Of a stretch of DNA of 64,000 bases, positions 1-9,356 are shown piece after piece. Source of the stretch: Photobacterium sp. TLY01 (GTDB lineage: Bacteria > Pseudomonadota > Gammaproteobacteria > Enterobacterales > Vibrionaceae). Made by a program: the position numbers and the translations under genes. How positions within the stretch are numbered: position 1 is the stretch's first letter; each line of letters begins with the position of its first letter. Under the pieces are notes generated by a model. That model was not told the DNA's origin and made no database searches. It saw nothing but the letters and a program-made list of their open reading frames with translations. The stretch covers positions 1,688,601 through 1,752,600 of the forward strand of contig NZ_CP090364.1 in assembly GCF_021432065.1 (NCBI RefSeq), written 5' to 3'.

Positions 1-166
1 GAACAGCAAAGGACAGATTGAAGTTGCCACTACAGGTAATCAGGGGTCAGGCGCATTCAGCTCCATGCATCAGGCCAACTGCCTGGTCATTCTGGAACAA
101 GAGCGGGATAAAGTGCAGCCGGGTGAAACCGTCACGATTGAACCCTTTAATGCCAGTATGTATTAA
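1..166 (+). CDS. moeA: Molybdopterin molybdotransferase MoeA, C-terminal end only
   Basis: Only the last 54 codons are in the window, read from base 2 to a TAA at 164-166. The visible part carries the MoeA C-terminal beta-barrel pattern: GNQGSGAFSSM, then QANCLVILE, and the final VTIEPFNA, which matches the end of enteric MoeA. MoeA inserts molybdate into adenylylated molybdopterin in the cytoplasm. The stop codon is 24 bases before the moeB start, the usual moeA-moeB operon order. The identification rests on this tail and on the neighbour. Confidence 0.9.
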   Translation, partial: NSKGQIEVATTGNQGSGAFSSMHQANCLVILEQERDKVQPGETVTIEPFNASMY

Positions 167-190
167 ATGACGATAACGCAGGAGTCAGTC

Positions 191-946
191 ATGGAAGAGT
201 TATCTGATCAAGAGATGCTGCGTTACAACCGGCAGATCATTTTGCGTCAGTTCGACTTTGAGGGCCAGGAAGCCTTAAAAGCGGCGCACATCCTGATCCT
301 GGGTGCCGGAGGGTTAGGTTGCGCTGCGAGCCAGTACCTGGCTGCGGCCGGCGCCGGCGTGCTGACCCTGATTGATGACGATAAGGTCGAGCTCTCCAAT
401 CTGCAACGCCAAGTGCTCCATCACGATGCGACCGTGGGCATGCTGAAAGTCGACTCCGCCAGACAGGCACTTGAGCGGCTGAATCCGCACTGCACTGTTA
501 ACGCCATTGGCGAGCGTCTGGATGATACCGCACTGCTCGATTTGATCAAACAGCATACGCTGGTTGTCGACTGCAGCGATAACCTGCCGACGCGAAACCA
601 GCTGAACCGTTTGTGTTTCCAGACGAAAACCCCGCTGGTTTCCGGCGCTGCAATTCGCATGGAAGGCCAGGTCAGCGTTTTCACCTATCAGGACGAGCAA
701 CCTTGCTATGCCTGTCTGAGCAGCCTGTTCGGCGAACAAAACCTGAGCTGTGTTGAAGCCGGCGTTATGTCACCTCTGGTTGGGATTATTGGAGCGGTTC
801 AGGCGATGGAAGCCATTAAAGTGGTTGCTGCGATGGGCAACCCCCTGGCAGGCAAAATCCTGTTGCTGGACGCCATGACCATGCACTGGCGGGAAATGAA
901 GCTGATGAAACAGGCAAACTGCCCGGTTTGCGGAAGTGATCAATAA
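191..946 (+). CDS. moeB: Molybdopterin-synthase adenylyltransferase MoeB
   Basis: 251 residues. MoeB adenylylates the C-terminal glycine of MoaD so that sulfur can be loaded for molybdopterin synthesis. The sequence has the E1-like Rossmann motif GAGGLGCAASQYL near residue 40, the LSNLQRQ motif, DCSDN near 125, and two Cys pairs for zinc (CYAC near 175 and CPVC near the C-terminus). I chose the ATG at 191 rather than the in-frame ATG at 167, because GGAG lies 6 bases before it and the protein then starts like enteric MoeB (MEELSDQEMLRYNRQI). It is co-transcribed with moeA and ends at a bidirectional terminator. Confidence 0.96.
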   Translation: MEELSDQEMLRYNRQIILRQFDFEGQEALKAAHILILGAGGLGCAASQYLAAAGAGVLTLIDDDKVELSNLQRQVLHHDATVGMLKVDSARQALERLNPHCTVNAIGERLDDTALLDLIKQHTLVVDCSDNLPTRNQLNRLCFQTKTPLVSGAAIRMEGQVSVFTYQDEQPCYACLSSLFGEQNLSCVEAGVMSPLVGIIGAVQAMEAIKVVAAMGNPLAGKILLLDAMTMHWREMKLMKQANCPVCGSDQ

Positions 947-952
947 CACGAG

Positions 953-984
953 TAAAAAAGAGCCTGACTGACATCAGGCTCTTT
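953..984. terminator. Bidirectional rho-independent terminator between moeB and oppA-like gene
   Basis: The arms AGAGCCTGA and TCAGGCTCT surround a six-base loop, with A-run on the left and T-run on the right, so it can end transcripts from both strands. Confidence 0.85.
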
Positions 985-1012
985 GTTCAATAGTACAGCA
1001 TGTTTCGTCACA

Positions 1013-2629
1013 TCACTTCATGATGTACAGATCACGGGTGTAACGGTTTGACGATGCATTGGTCGTCGAATACCCGCCAACTTTTGGCGACTTGATGACG
1101 GTCTTGGTATAGAAATACACAGGGATAGCCGGCATATCTTCGGCAAAAATACGTTCCGCTTGCTGATAGAAGTGATTACGCTCTTTATCCGATTTCGCCG
1201 CTAAAGCATCTGCCATGGCTTTGTCGTAGGCTTTGTTTGCCCAGCGCGAATAGTTCATGCCCTTGCTTTCAAAGTACGACAAAAAGGTTGATGCTTCGTT
1301 GTAGTCACCGACCCAGGCATAACGCGCCAGACTGAAGTCTTTCTGAGCCAGTTTCTGCAGGAATGTTTTCCATTCCTGATTGGCCAGATCCACTTCGACC
1401 GGCAGGCTCTGTTTCCACATCGACAACATTGCCAGCGCCAGCTTTTTGTGCGCTTCATTGGTGTTATAGACCAGCTCAAATTTCAGCGGATTGTCTTTCG
1501 AATAGCCCGCTTCTTTCAACAGTTCCCGCGCTTTTTGGTTACGTTCCTTCTGAGACAGAGACGCCCAGGGCAATTCCGGCGCATCAAAACCCGCCACAGC
1601 AGGCGGTGTCACACCGTAGGCAGGAATCTGCCCCTGCCCCAGAATACGCTGAGTCACCACGTCGCGGTCAATTGCGTAAGCCAGTGCTTTGCGAACGCGC
1701 ACATCATCGAAGGGCTTCTTATCTAAATTGAACAGATAGTAATAGGTTGCCAGCGAAGGCATGGTCAGCAACTCATCAGGACGCTCTTGCTTGATTTGCT
1801 GATATTGTTCGAGCGGAAATGTCGCCGTGATGTCAATTTCACCGGTACGGTAACGGTTATACTCTGCCGTCTGGTTTTCAATCGCCAGGTAGGCCGCTTT
1901 ATTGATCACGGTTTTTGCATCATTCCAGTATGCCGGGTTACGCACCAGATCAATCCGCTCGTTCACCACCCAGTTGGTCAGCGTGTAAGCACCTGAGCTG
2001 ACAATATGATCCGGGCTGGTCCAGCTATCGCCATACTTTTCAATCGCTTTACGGTAAACAGGGAACGTTGATGGATGGGAGAGCATTTTGACAAAGTAAG
2101 GAGTCAGCTGAGTCAGGCTAAACTGAACGGTTTTGTCGTCCAGCGCCTTGACACCCAGAGTCTCTTTGTCTTTTTTACCATCAGTGATGTCTACAGCATT
2201 CAAAATATTCGCTGTCCCCAGATACCAGGAATAAGGCGCCGCAGAGGCCGGATCGGCATTGCGCTTGAAGCTGTATTCCACATCGTGTGCGGTTAATGGC
2301 TCACCGTTCGACCACCGAAGGCCGTCACGCAGATGGAAGGTCACGGTTTTGCCATCAGCTGAGATATCCCAGTGTGTCGCCAGAGCAGGAATAATATTCC
2401 CTTCCTGATCTTCAGACACTAAACCATCGAATAAATCGCTGATCACTTTGCTGCTTGAGTCATCTGTGATCATGGTGGGATCTAAGGTAGGTACCTCACC
2501 GCCCAGACTCCAGACAATTTCCTGTTTCTCTGCCAGCGTCACGCCTGCAGGCACATCAGCGGCGTAAGCCACGCCAGAGATCAGCAGGGAAATACCTGCT
2601 GCCAACGCTTTCACTTTCATTCCTTGCAT
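1013..2629 (-). CDS. Periplasmic oligopeptide-binding protein (OppA/MppA family), orphan
   Basis: 538 residues, a full-length family 5 solute-binding protein. A signal peptide (lysines, then a hydrophobic stretch ending GVAYAADVP) covers about residues 1-23. Family signatures follow: WSLGGEVPTLDP, VISDLFDGLV, GDYNEASTFLSYF and the C-terminal AIPVYFYTKT. Such proteins bind peptides in the periplasm and deliver them to OppBCDF, or to murein-peptide recycling in the case of MppA. No permease or ATPase genes lie nearby, so it must share a transporter encoded elsewhere. The ATG at 2629 has AAGGA 8 bases upstream; an ATG three codons later is less likely. A paralogue lies at 27923-29545. Confidence 0.92.
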   Translation of the reverse strand: MQGMKVKALAAGISLLISGVAYAADVPAGVTLAEKQEIVWSLGGEVPTLDPTMITDDSSSKVISDLFDGLVSEDQEGNIIPALATHWDISADGKTVTFHLRDGLRWSNGEPLTAHDVEYSFKRNADPASAAPYSWYLGTANILNAVDITDGKKDKETLGVKALDDKTVQFSLTQLTPYFVKMLSHPSTFPVYRKAIEKYGDSWTSPDHIVSSGAYTLTNWVVNERIDLVRNPAYWNDAKTVINKAAYLAIENQTAEYNRYRTGEIDITATFPLEQYQQIKQERPDELLTMPSLATYYYLFNLDKKPFDDVRVRKALAYAIDRDVVTQRILGQGQIPAYGVTPPAVAGFDAPELPWASLSQKERNQKARELLKEAGYSKDNPLKFELVYNTNEAHKKLALAMLSMWKQSLPVEVDLANQEWKTFLQKLAQKDFSLARYAWVGDYNEASTFLSYFESKGMNYSRWANKAYDKAMADALAAKSDKERNHFYQQAERIFAEDMPAIPVYFYTKTVIKSPKVGGYSTTNASSNRYTRDLYIMK

Positions 2630-2794
2630 GTTTATTCCTTGTCAATTGTAGTGTGTTGTCAGGGTTGGATAAGCCTTGGATGGGACCTAACAATTTTTTA
2701 CTCACAATCAATGACGATAAATGGCACAACGTAATCACCATTCATGGATATAAACATACGCGCATATTGAGCAAGAGAGAATTACAGCGGTCAC

Positions 2795-2821
2795 AAAAAA
2801 GCCGGTGAGTTTCACCGGCTT
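2795..2821 (-). terminator. Terminator of the CvfB-like gene
   Basis: Arms GCCGGTGA and TCACCGGC with a three-base loop; read on the minus strand it is followed by six T. It lies 21 bases after the stop of the gene at 2842. Confidence 0.85.
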
Positions 2822-2841
2822 AGGTCAGAGTTGCAGCACTT

Positions 2842-3681
2842 TCAATTGTCGTTGAGACGGATGCCGTCTTTTTCGATGATGATCAGGCCTTTCTTGTATA
2901 AGCTGCCAATGGTTTTCTTGAACGTTGCCTTGCTGGTTCTGAATGCTTTGAAGATATCATCAGGTGCTGACTTATCGCTCAAAGGCAAAAATCCCCCCTG
3001 CCGCTCCAGCGCTGTCAGAATTTTATCCGCCAGATCGTCCACTTTCGCTTTGCCGGCTTTTTGTAATGACAAATTGATCTTGCCATCCGGACGGATCTCT
3101 TTGATATAGGCCTTCAGTTTCTTACCAACAAACAGCTTGCCAAAGGCTTCTGTCTTGAAGAAAAGCCCCCAGTGTAAATCTTCAATCACCGCTTTGTAGC
3201 CCAGCTCAGTTGTTTCTGCGATCAAGACTTTCACTTCATCACCAACCTGATAAGGTGCCGGTGTTTTATCCAGAAAACGATTCAGTTTGGTCGAGCCGAC
3301 GATGCGGCCGGACGCTTTATCGGTATAGATACGCACCAGAATATTCTGGCCGACTTCCAGTCGACGGCGCTGCTCACTGAAGGGCACCAGCAGATCTTTA
3401 TCCAATCCCCAGTCAACAAAAGCGCCGACCCCAGAAATGCCAACGATCTTCAACAAGGCGAAATCGCCAACTTGTGCCAGGGGTTGTTTCGTCGTTGCAA
3501 TAATGTCATCTTCAGAATCAAAATAGACGAACACCTCCAGATGATCCCCCAGAGATGTGCCTTCAGGCACAGACGATTTCGGCAGCAAAATATTGCCAAA
3601 ATCCTCGCCACCATCCAGAAACACGCCAAAATCTACAATTTTTACGACTTCCAACGTGTTGTACTGACCAACTTTAATCAT
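2842..3681 (-). CDS. S1-domain RNA-binding protein, CvfB/YitL family
   Basis: 279 residues, made of tandem S1-like OB folds and a C-terminal winged helix, the architecture of CvfB (YitL). Visible S1 features are VKIVDFGVFLDGG near residue 15, LKIVGISGVGAFVDWGLDKDLLVPFSEQ near 75-100, and DGKINLSLQ near 210; the last 60 residues (DDIFKAFRTSKATFKKTIGSLYKKGLI) form the winged helix. CvfB binds RNA and affects virulence gene expression in Staphylococcus; the gammaproteobacterial role is not established. I chose the ATG at 3681 because the protein then begins directly with the first OB fold; the ATG 16 codons upstream adds unconserved residues. It is monocistronic and has its own terminator. Confidence 0.85.
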   Translation of the reverse strand: MIKVGQYNTLEVVKIVDFGVFLDGGEDFGNILLPKSSVPEGTSLGDHLEVFVYFDSEDDIIATTKQPLAQVGDFALLKIVGISGVGAFVDWGLDKDLLVPFSEQRRRLEVGQNILVRIYTDKASGRIVGSTKLNRFLDKTPAPYQVGDEVKVLIAETTELGYKAVIEDLHWGLFFKTEAFGKLFVGKKLKAYIKEIRPDGKINLSLQKAGKAKVDDLADKILTALERQGGFLPLSDKSAPDDIFKAFRTSKATFKKTIGSLYKKGLIIIEKDGIRLNDN

Positions 3682-3983
3682 AAATATGTCACTCTCAGGG
3701 TAAACTATTCCAGCGGATATCCGCCTCAATCTCCGGTCAGCAGGGTTTCTGACACGAAACTAACGCTGTACGGGAGAAAGCAAGCTATTTTGAAACGCGC
3801 ATTATACGTGATGTTGATTCAGGCTGCCTGACCAAAATAGGCGTATCTGACCAAAATTTCTGCTGTCGAGCCATAACTCGTTGTCTGATAGTGCTATTTC
3901 ACACGAGTTTACACTAAAATTCTAACAGTACCTGAAACCAGAAAATCCATATCACAGAACCTTCAGAGAGGAATCGATTCCAA
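3682..3983. other. Divergent intergenic region
   Basis: About 300 bases between two divergent genes. It must hold both promoters, but I see no clear -35/-10 pair, operator or structured RNA in it. Confidence 0.5.
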
Positions 3984-5327
3984 GTGATCACCGTTGAAAA
4001 GAAAGATGGCCATAACCTGAAAATGTCCCATGTCATTCATGAGGCCAAAAATCGTCAGCTTGATGTATTTCTTTTCATTCCCGGTGAGCTTGGCCTGAAC
4101 GCCAATATCATGTCTGAAGACGAGTTCTACCATAATGTGATTCACGGTAAGCGGACTTACTTCAGTGATGTGCATCACCTTCCACTGGTCCACAGCAGAC
4201 TCGCCAGCCGTGGCAACCTGCCATCCGGCCAATATCGCTTAAGCCTGAGCCTGTTTGCCTATCAGTACGCTGTCGCGTTAGAAGAAACCATCCACCAGTT
4301 GCTCGATGACAAAGTGGAGCGAACCACAGAAGAGCTGGAAGAAGTCGCCAGCGTCTCTTCAGGTATCCTCAAGCGGTTACGCCGGAATGTGCCCAGTGAT
4401 GAAGAACTGCTCAAGTATTACCAGAACATAGATAACTATTTATCCTGGTTTACGGAACAGCGTTTCCTGTCGTTAGTCGCTCACCTGCCAAGAGCGGAAA
4501 ACTACAGCGAAATTAAAACACTGTATCTGGATTTCTGTCAGGCCGAGTCTGATCACCGTTTATCCAATCACTATAACTCTGAGCGTGCAACGGCAGATCC
4601 AACACGCATGTCGAACAAAATGCGGCTGCTGCGACGCCTGATCGAATACCCGGTCACCATGAAAGAGAGTACGACTGTATTAGGCAATACCACCAAAAAA
4701 GTCGTCACGGGATTTGCGGCCGGTTTTGTGATGATCTTTGTCACCATCATGTTGATTGAGGCCCGCGGTGTGCTGGGTGACATTACCGCGTCGTTTATCC
4801 TGGTACTGTCGGTGATTTATGCCGCCCGCGAGGTGTTTAAAGACGACCTTAAACACGCGCTGTGGCGCTGGGTCCGAAAAGGCAAGCCCAAGTGGCGTAA
4901 ACAATTCTTTGACAGCGACAGCAATAAACTGATTGGCCGCCAGCTGGAATGGCTGGAGTACATGCGCTACGACACCCTGGATGACGACATCAAGAAGGCA
5001 CGCAAACACAAGGTGTCGGCGAAAGAAGAAGCTATTTTGCATTACAAAAGTACCACCCGAATGTCGACGACCAAGTTTCTGACCGGGTATGAGCAAACCA
5101 AAGAGTCGATTCTGTTTGATCTGCGGTTTCTGTCCACACTGATGGAAAAAGGCTCCCAGAAGATTTATGTCATGCGTGACGGACAGGTGGCGCGAGAGTC
5201 AGTTGAGAAGCGACATCTCATCAACCTGATCACCCGGGAGAGCGACGAAGATCAGGAACCCAGAATACAACGCTGGAAGATCATCATGAACCGCTCAAAG
5301 ATCGTCGATATTGAGGCGATTGATTGA
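3984..5327 (+). CDS. Conserved-looking membrane protein of unknown function
   Basis: 447 residues; I do not recognise the family. The first 230 residues are soluble, charged and helix-rich. Two adjacent hydrophobic segments follow at about 245-262 (VVTGFAAGFVMIFVTIML) and 266-285 (VLGDITASFILVLSVIYAA), forming a hairpin. About 160 basic residues follow (RKGKPKWRKQFF, KKARKHKVSAKEE), probably cytoplasmic. The start is GTG at 3984 with AGAGAGGA 11 bases upstream; no ATG comes until codon 14. It is a single gene with about 150 bases before selO. Nothing in the sequence gives a catalytic motif, so no function is proposed. Confidence 0.75.
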   Translation: MITVEKKDGHNLKMSHVIHEAKNRQLDVFLFIPGELGLNANIMSEDEFYHNVIHGKRTYFSDVHHLPLVHSRLASRGNLPSGQYRLSLSLFAYQYAVALEETIHQLLDDKVERTTEELEEVASVSSGILKRLRRNVPSDEELLKYYQNIDNYLSWFTEQRFLSLVAHLPRAENYSEIKTLYLDFCQAESDHRLSNHYNSERATADPTRMSNKMRLLRRLIEYPVTMKESTTVLGNTTKKVVTGFAAGFVMIFVTIMLIEARGVLGDITASFILVLSVIYAAREVFKDDLKHALWRWVRKGKPKWRKQFFDSDSNKLIGRQLEWLEYMRYDTLDDDIKKARKHKVSAKEEAILHYKSTTRMSTTKFLTGYEQTKESILFDLRFLSTLMEKGSQKIYVMRDGQVARESVEKRHLINLITRESDEDQEPRIQRWKIIMNRSKIVDIEAID

Positions 5328-5477
5328 TTTCCCCTGACTTACTGACACCTGAGTTGGCCTCTTCTATCATTATGTGATGAGGAGGCCTGCTTTCCGATAC
5401 CATTAACCCTACATTTTATGCCTTGTTTACCCGCTGTAACTTGGTACGCTACCTCCTCTTTTATCTTGCTGGCGGCC

Positions 5478-6950
5478 ATGATGCGCAAACTGACCGAATT
5501 AATTTTCAATAATACTTACAGTGAATTACCCAGTGTATTCGGGACTCGGGTAATCCCCCAGCCTCTGGATAATCCCTGCCTGGTCAGTGTCAATCCTGCC
5601 GTCTGTGACATGCTGGAGCTGGATCCTGCTGAAGCACAAACCTCTTTTTTTGCCGAACTGTTCACCGGCAACGAATCGCTGCAGGGCTTTGATCCGCTGG
5701 CCATGAAATACACAGGCCATCAGTTTGGTCAGTACAATCCAGACTTAGGGGACGGGCGCGGCCTGTTGATGGGGGAAGTGATCACCTCACAAGGCAAAAA
5801 ATGGGACATCCACCTGAAAGGCTCCGGGCAGACGCCTTATTCCCGCATGGGCGACGGCCGTGCGGTGTTACGCTCCAGTATTCGTGAATATCTGGCCAGT
5901 GCAGCCATGAAGGGTTTGGGTATCCGCACCACGCATGCCCTGGCCGTGTTCACCAGCGACACCCCCGTTTACCGGGAAAAAGTGGAACCGGGTGCCACAC
6001 TGATCCGGGTCGCCGAAAGCCACCTGCGGTTCGGGCACTTTGAATACTTGTTTTATACCCAGCAGCACGCAGAACTGAAACTGCTGGCGGATTATCTGAT
6101 CAAGCATCATTTTTCCGATCTGCTTTCTCATGCCACACCGTATGCGGCTATGTTCCAGCGCATTGTTGATCTCACAGCCACCTTGATTGCCGACTGGCAA
6201 GCCGTTGGCTTTGCGCATGGCGTGATGAATACCGACAATATGTCCGTGCTCGGTCTGACATTTGACTATGGCCCTTACGGGTTCCTGGACGATTATCAGC
6301 CCGGCTTTATCTGTAATCATTCAGACTATTCAGGCCGCTACGCGTTCAACCAGCAACCGTCCATTGCGCTCTGGAATCTGTCTGCGCTTGGCTACGCCTT
6401 GACCCCATTACTCGACAAAGAAGAGATTGATGCCGCCTTACACAGCTATCAGTCCCGTCTTCAACAGGAATACAGTATCCGGATGCGCAATAAGCTGGGG
6501 ATAGTAGAGCGCCGTGAAGAAGACAGTGCCCTGTTCAGTGAGATGTTTGAGCTGCTCGCCAATCAGGCGATAGATTACACCCTGTTCTTCAGAACACTGA
6601 CGGGTATTCCTGCCGATAAACTGACAGACAGCAGTCACCTGTTTTCAGAGCTGGTGAACGATCCTGCGCCCCTGCAAGCCTGGCTGAACAGTTACGCGAA
6701 GCGACTGACACTTGAGCAAAGCAATGATGCGGAACGACTCGCATTAATGCGGCTGCATAATCCCAAATACATCCTGCGGAACTATTTAGCCCAGCAAGCC
6801 ATTGAGCAGGCGGAAAGGGGCGATTATGCCATGGTTGAAACCCTGCTGACCGTGCTGGCCAACCCTTATGATGAGCATCCTGACGATGAGCATCTGGCGG
6901 TGAAACCACCACAATGGGGAAAAGCACTGGAAATCAGTTGCTCGTCTTAG
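5478..6950 (+). CDS. selO: Protein adenylyltransferase SelO (YdiU)
   Basis: 490 residues, the usual length for SelO, a pseudokinase-fold enzyme that transfers AMP to hydroxyl side chains of proteins and is linked to redox stress. Visible motifs are YTGHQFGQYNPDLGDGRG near 80-97, the long conserved YSRMGDGRAVLRSSIREYL near 120-140, HGVMNTDNMS near 247-256, and FDYGPYGFLDDY near 263-274. The protein ends CSS; eukaryotic forms have selenocysteine in place of this Cys. The reading frame is open back to an ATG at 5418, but that adds 20 residues unlike the family; ATG 5478 or 5481 is preferred, although neither has a strong ribosome site. Confidence 0.95.
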   Translation: MMRKLTELIFNNTYSELPSVFGTRVIPQPLDNPCLVSVNPAVCDMLELDPAEAQTSFFAELFTGNESLQGFDPLAMKYTGHQFGQYNPDLGDGRGLLMGEVITSQGKKWDIHLKGSGQTPYSRMGDGRAVLRSSIREYLASAAMKGLGIRTTHALAVFTSDTPVYREKVEPGATLIRVAESHLRFGHFEYLFYTQQHAELKLLADYLIKHHFSDLLSHATPYAAMFQRIVDLTATLIADWQAVGFAHGVMNTDNMSVLGLTFDYGPYGFLDDYQPGFICNHSDYSGRYAFNQQPSIALWNLSALGYALTPLLDKEEIDAALHSYQSRLQQEYSIRMRNKLGIVERREEDSALFSEMFELLANQAIDYTLFFRTLTGIPADKLTDSSHLFSELVNDPAPLQAWLNSYAKRLTLEQSNDAERLALMRLHNPKYILRNYLAQQAIEQAERGDYAMVETLLTVLANPYDEHPDDEHLAVKPPQWGKALEISCSS

Positions 6951-6990
6951 CGAGCACGCTTCTCCGGCACGGTAGCAATGAGCGGCAAGT

Positions 6991-7018
6991 AAAAAAGAGC
7001 CTGAATACTCAGGCTCTT
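6991..7018 (-). terminator. Terminator of PEP-synthase-like gene (probably also ends selO)
   Basis: Arms GAGCCTGA and TCAGGCTC around a four-base loop, with a six-base A-run on the left, so it is strongest for minus-strand transcripts. Confidence 0.8.
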
Positions 7019-7023
7019 CGTGG

Positions 7024-7950
7024 TTATTTCGGGCTGCAGATAAGGCTCGACACCGAGTGCTCCGATAGCCAGCGCTGAAGCTTTGGCGGAACCGTTGCAG
7101 AGCGTGACAGAAATTCACAGGGCTTATTCACTTCCCTGCTCTTTTTCAGCGTCTGTGCCGCCAGAGATAACACTGCCTCATTATCATAAGGCTCGTCATA
7201 ATCCAGTGTTTTATTGGCCGGATCGATCGCCAGCGTCAGTTGTGCCAGATGATCCAGATCGATCACCACACCATCAAAGTAATGCAGAAATTTATCCGCC
7301 ATCACAGCATTGGCCGGTAAATCACACATCAGATGCACCTGCAAACCTGACTTTCCGCGAAACAAACCTTGTTCTGCCAGCAAATCATGAACGGATGCCG
7401 CATCACTGTAGGTCCGGACAAATGGAATCACGATGGCGATTGGCAGATCACCGGTCACAAGGCGCAGCTGTTTGATAATTTTACACTGCAATGTAAACAT
7501 CCTGGCCCACTGCGGGTGCAGATAGCGAGCCACACCGCGCAGCCCCATCACGGGGTTTTCTTCTTTCGGCATTAAATGACCGCCAATCTGGGTACTTTCT
7601 CCGGCAATTTCCGCACCGCTGAGTCTCAGCTTCAGTACCGGTTTGGTCTGTCCTGCCGCAATACGTTTCTGAGCAAATTCAGACAAATCACTCACCAGCC
7701 GATCCACCAGAAAGCTCTCAGTCTCTTTGCCGCCTGTTATCTCTGACAGCGCAGATTTCTCATCATCACTGAGCGCATCCGGCTGACACACGGCACTGAG
7801 AAGAATTCCTGTTTCAGCGATTAACGCATCTAAGCCCACCAAGACTGTATTGCTGACTTCACCCGTTGACCTTGACACCAAATGCGAGCGCGTTAATGCA
7901 ACTGCTTTACCCGCGACAACATGGGTCGCCCACTCCTCTGCGGACATCAT
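7024..7950 (-). CDS. Stand-alone PEP-synthase C-terminal-domain protein, probable pseudoenzyme
   Basis: 308 residues that align only with the C-terminal PEP/pyruvate-binding TIM barrel of phosphoenolpyruvate synthase: EENPVMGLRGVARYL near 135, then IPFVRTYSDAASV, GLQVHLMCDLPANA, HYFDGVVI and HLAQLTLAID. The ATP-grasp domain and the swivelling phospho-His domain are absent. Residues essential in true enzymes are changed: the E of MMCE is D, the ND of GSNDMTQ reads DH, and the catalytic Cys motif GICGQ is missing. It is therefore unlikely to synthesise PEP; a binding or regulatory role is possible. The start at 7950 has GGGAG 6 bases upstream. It is divergent from aroH; in E. coli ppsA also lies near aroH, so it may descend from such a locus. 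Confidence 0.8.
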   Translation of the reverse strand: MMSAEEWATHVVAGKAVALTRSHLVSRSTGEVSNTVLVGLDALIAETGILLSAVCQPDALSDDEKSALSEITGGKETESFLVDRLVSDLSEFAQKRIAAGQTKPVLKLRLSGAEIAGESTQIGGHLMPKEENPVMGLRGVARYLHPQWARMFTLQCKIIKQLRLVTGDLPIAIVIPFVRTYSDAASVHDLLAEQGLFRGKSGLQVHLMCDLPANAVMADKFLHYFDGVVIDLDHLAQLTLAIDPANKTLDYDEPYDNEAVLSLAAQTLKKSREVNKPCEFLSRSATVPPKLQRWLSEHSVSSLICSPK

Positions 7951-8218
7951 AGCCATCTCCCTTACACTGCTGTTTATTATGCGTTCTTTCACCCAAGTCC
8001 CTCACATCTGAATGACCTGGACTGCGAGCAACATGATTATGCTTACAGGAAACATAACAATTCACTTTTATCCGGTGCAACCATTATTCCGTTTTTCTTC
8101 AGATCCCTTTAAAAACAGGCCATAAAGGCAATGGATATTCATCGTTTGGTTTATTCCTGTGCCCTTTTAGGCTATCTTTATCCGTCATCAATGTTACACC
8201 TGAAAAGCAGGCGCCCAA

Positions 8219-9271
8219 ATGCCCCAAAAAACCGATGAACTTCGTACCATCAGTCTCGGACGTATGCCTTCTCCAGACGAGGTAGAAGCCGCCCATCCGA
8301 TGACCGATCCCATCGCCGAACATATCGCTCATTCCCGCCGTGAGATCGAAAACATTCTGACCGGCAAAGATAACCGCCTTCTGGTTATCGTGGGTCCATG
8401 TTCAGTCCATGATACAGAAGCTGCCCTGGACTATGCGCGTCGCCTGCTGACACTGAAAGACAAATACCAGGAAAAACTGTGCATTGTCATGCGCACCTAT
8501 TTCGAAAAACCGCGTACTGTTGTCGGCTGGAAAGGCCTGGTTTCCGATCCTCATCTTGATGGTAGTCTGGATCTCGTTGCAGGCTTGTACAAAGCCAGAA
8601 AACTGCTGCTCGACATTAACCAGTTGGGTATACCAACAGCGACCGAATTCCTGGATATGATCACAGGTCAGTACATTGCGGATTTAATCAGTTGGGGAGC
8701 GATTGGCGCACGGACCACAGAATCTCAGATACACCGTGAAATGGCCTCTGCGCTTTCCTGCCCGGTAGGATTTAAAAACGGCACCGATGGTAATGTGAAA
8801 ATTGCAATCGATGCGATTCGTGCCACCCGCGCACCGCACGTTTTTTGCTCCCCGGCAAAAAATGGCGAGATGACGATCTACAAAACGGCTGGTAATCCGC
8901 ATGGTCACATTATTTTGCGTGGCGGAAAAATGCCAAATTATCACGCAGAAGATATTCAGGCAGCCTGCGATGCGCTGGAAGAATTCGCGCTGCCGACTAA
9001 GCTGGTGGTCGATTTCAGCCATGGAAACTGTCAGAAGCAGCATAAACGCCAGCTTGATGTGGCTGCCGACATCTGCAAACAACTGACAGATGGCAGCCGC
9101 TACATTGCCGGCATTATGGCAGAAAGCTTTATTGTCGAAGGGAATCAGTCACTGGAAAGCGGTCAGGAAAAAGGCCTGACCTATGGGCAATCCATCACAG
9201 ATCCTTGTATCAGCTGGGAAGATACTGAAGAAATGCTGGCCATGCTCGCTGCGGCAGTCCAAAAACAATAA
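8219..9271 (+). CDS. aroH: 3-deoxy-7-phosphoheptulonate synthase, tryptophan-sensitive type (AroH)
   Basis: 350 residues. It condenses PEP and erythrose 4-phosphate, the first step of aromatic amino-acid synthesis, in the cytoplasm. Class I DAHP synthase motifs are intact: IVGPCSVHD near 60, [14 protein letters not shown] near 95, [13 protein letters not shown] near 160, VGFKNGTDG near 185 and [12 protein letters not shown] near 265. The isozyme call rests on stretches shared with AroH rather than AroG or AroF ([10 protein letters not shown] start, [31 protein letters not shown]). I looked for a TrpR operator upstream and did not find one. It is followed 85 bases later by yajQ. Confidence 0.93.
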   Translation: MPQKTDELRTISLGRMPSPDEVEAAHPMTDPIAEHIAHSRREIENILTGKDNRLLVIVGPCSVHDTEAALDYARRLLTLKDKYQEKLCIVMRTYFEKPRTVVGWKGLVSDPHLDGSLDLVAGLYKARKLLLDINQLGIPTATEFLDMITGQYIADLISWGAIGARTTESQIHREMASALSCPVGFKNGTDGNVKIAIDAIRATRAPHVFCSPAKNGEMTIYKTAGNPHGHIILRGGKMPNYHAEDIQAACDALEEFALPTKLVVDFSHGNCQKQHKRQLDVAADICKQLTDGSRYIAGIMAESFIVEGNQSLESGQEKGLTYGQSITDPCISWEDTEEMLAMLAAAVQKQ

Positions 9272-9356
9272 GCCAGGCCTTCAAGCCACGAGTTACAATA
9301 ATCCGGCGTTTTATGATATAAAAGCGCCCATTAACAATGATGAGCAGGAATACACC

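Noticed and set aside
8019..8218. TrpR or TyrR operator upstream of aroH
   Set aside because: No sequence close to either consensus was seen.
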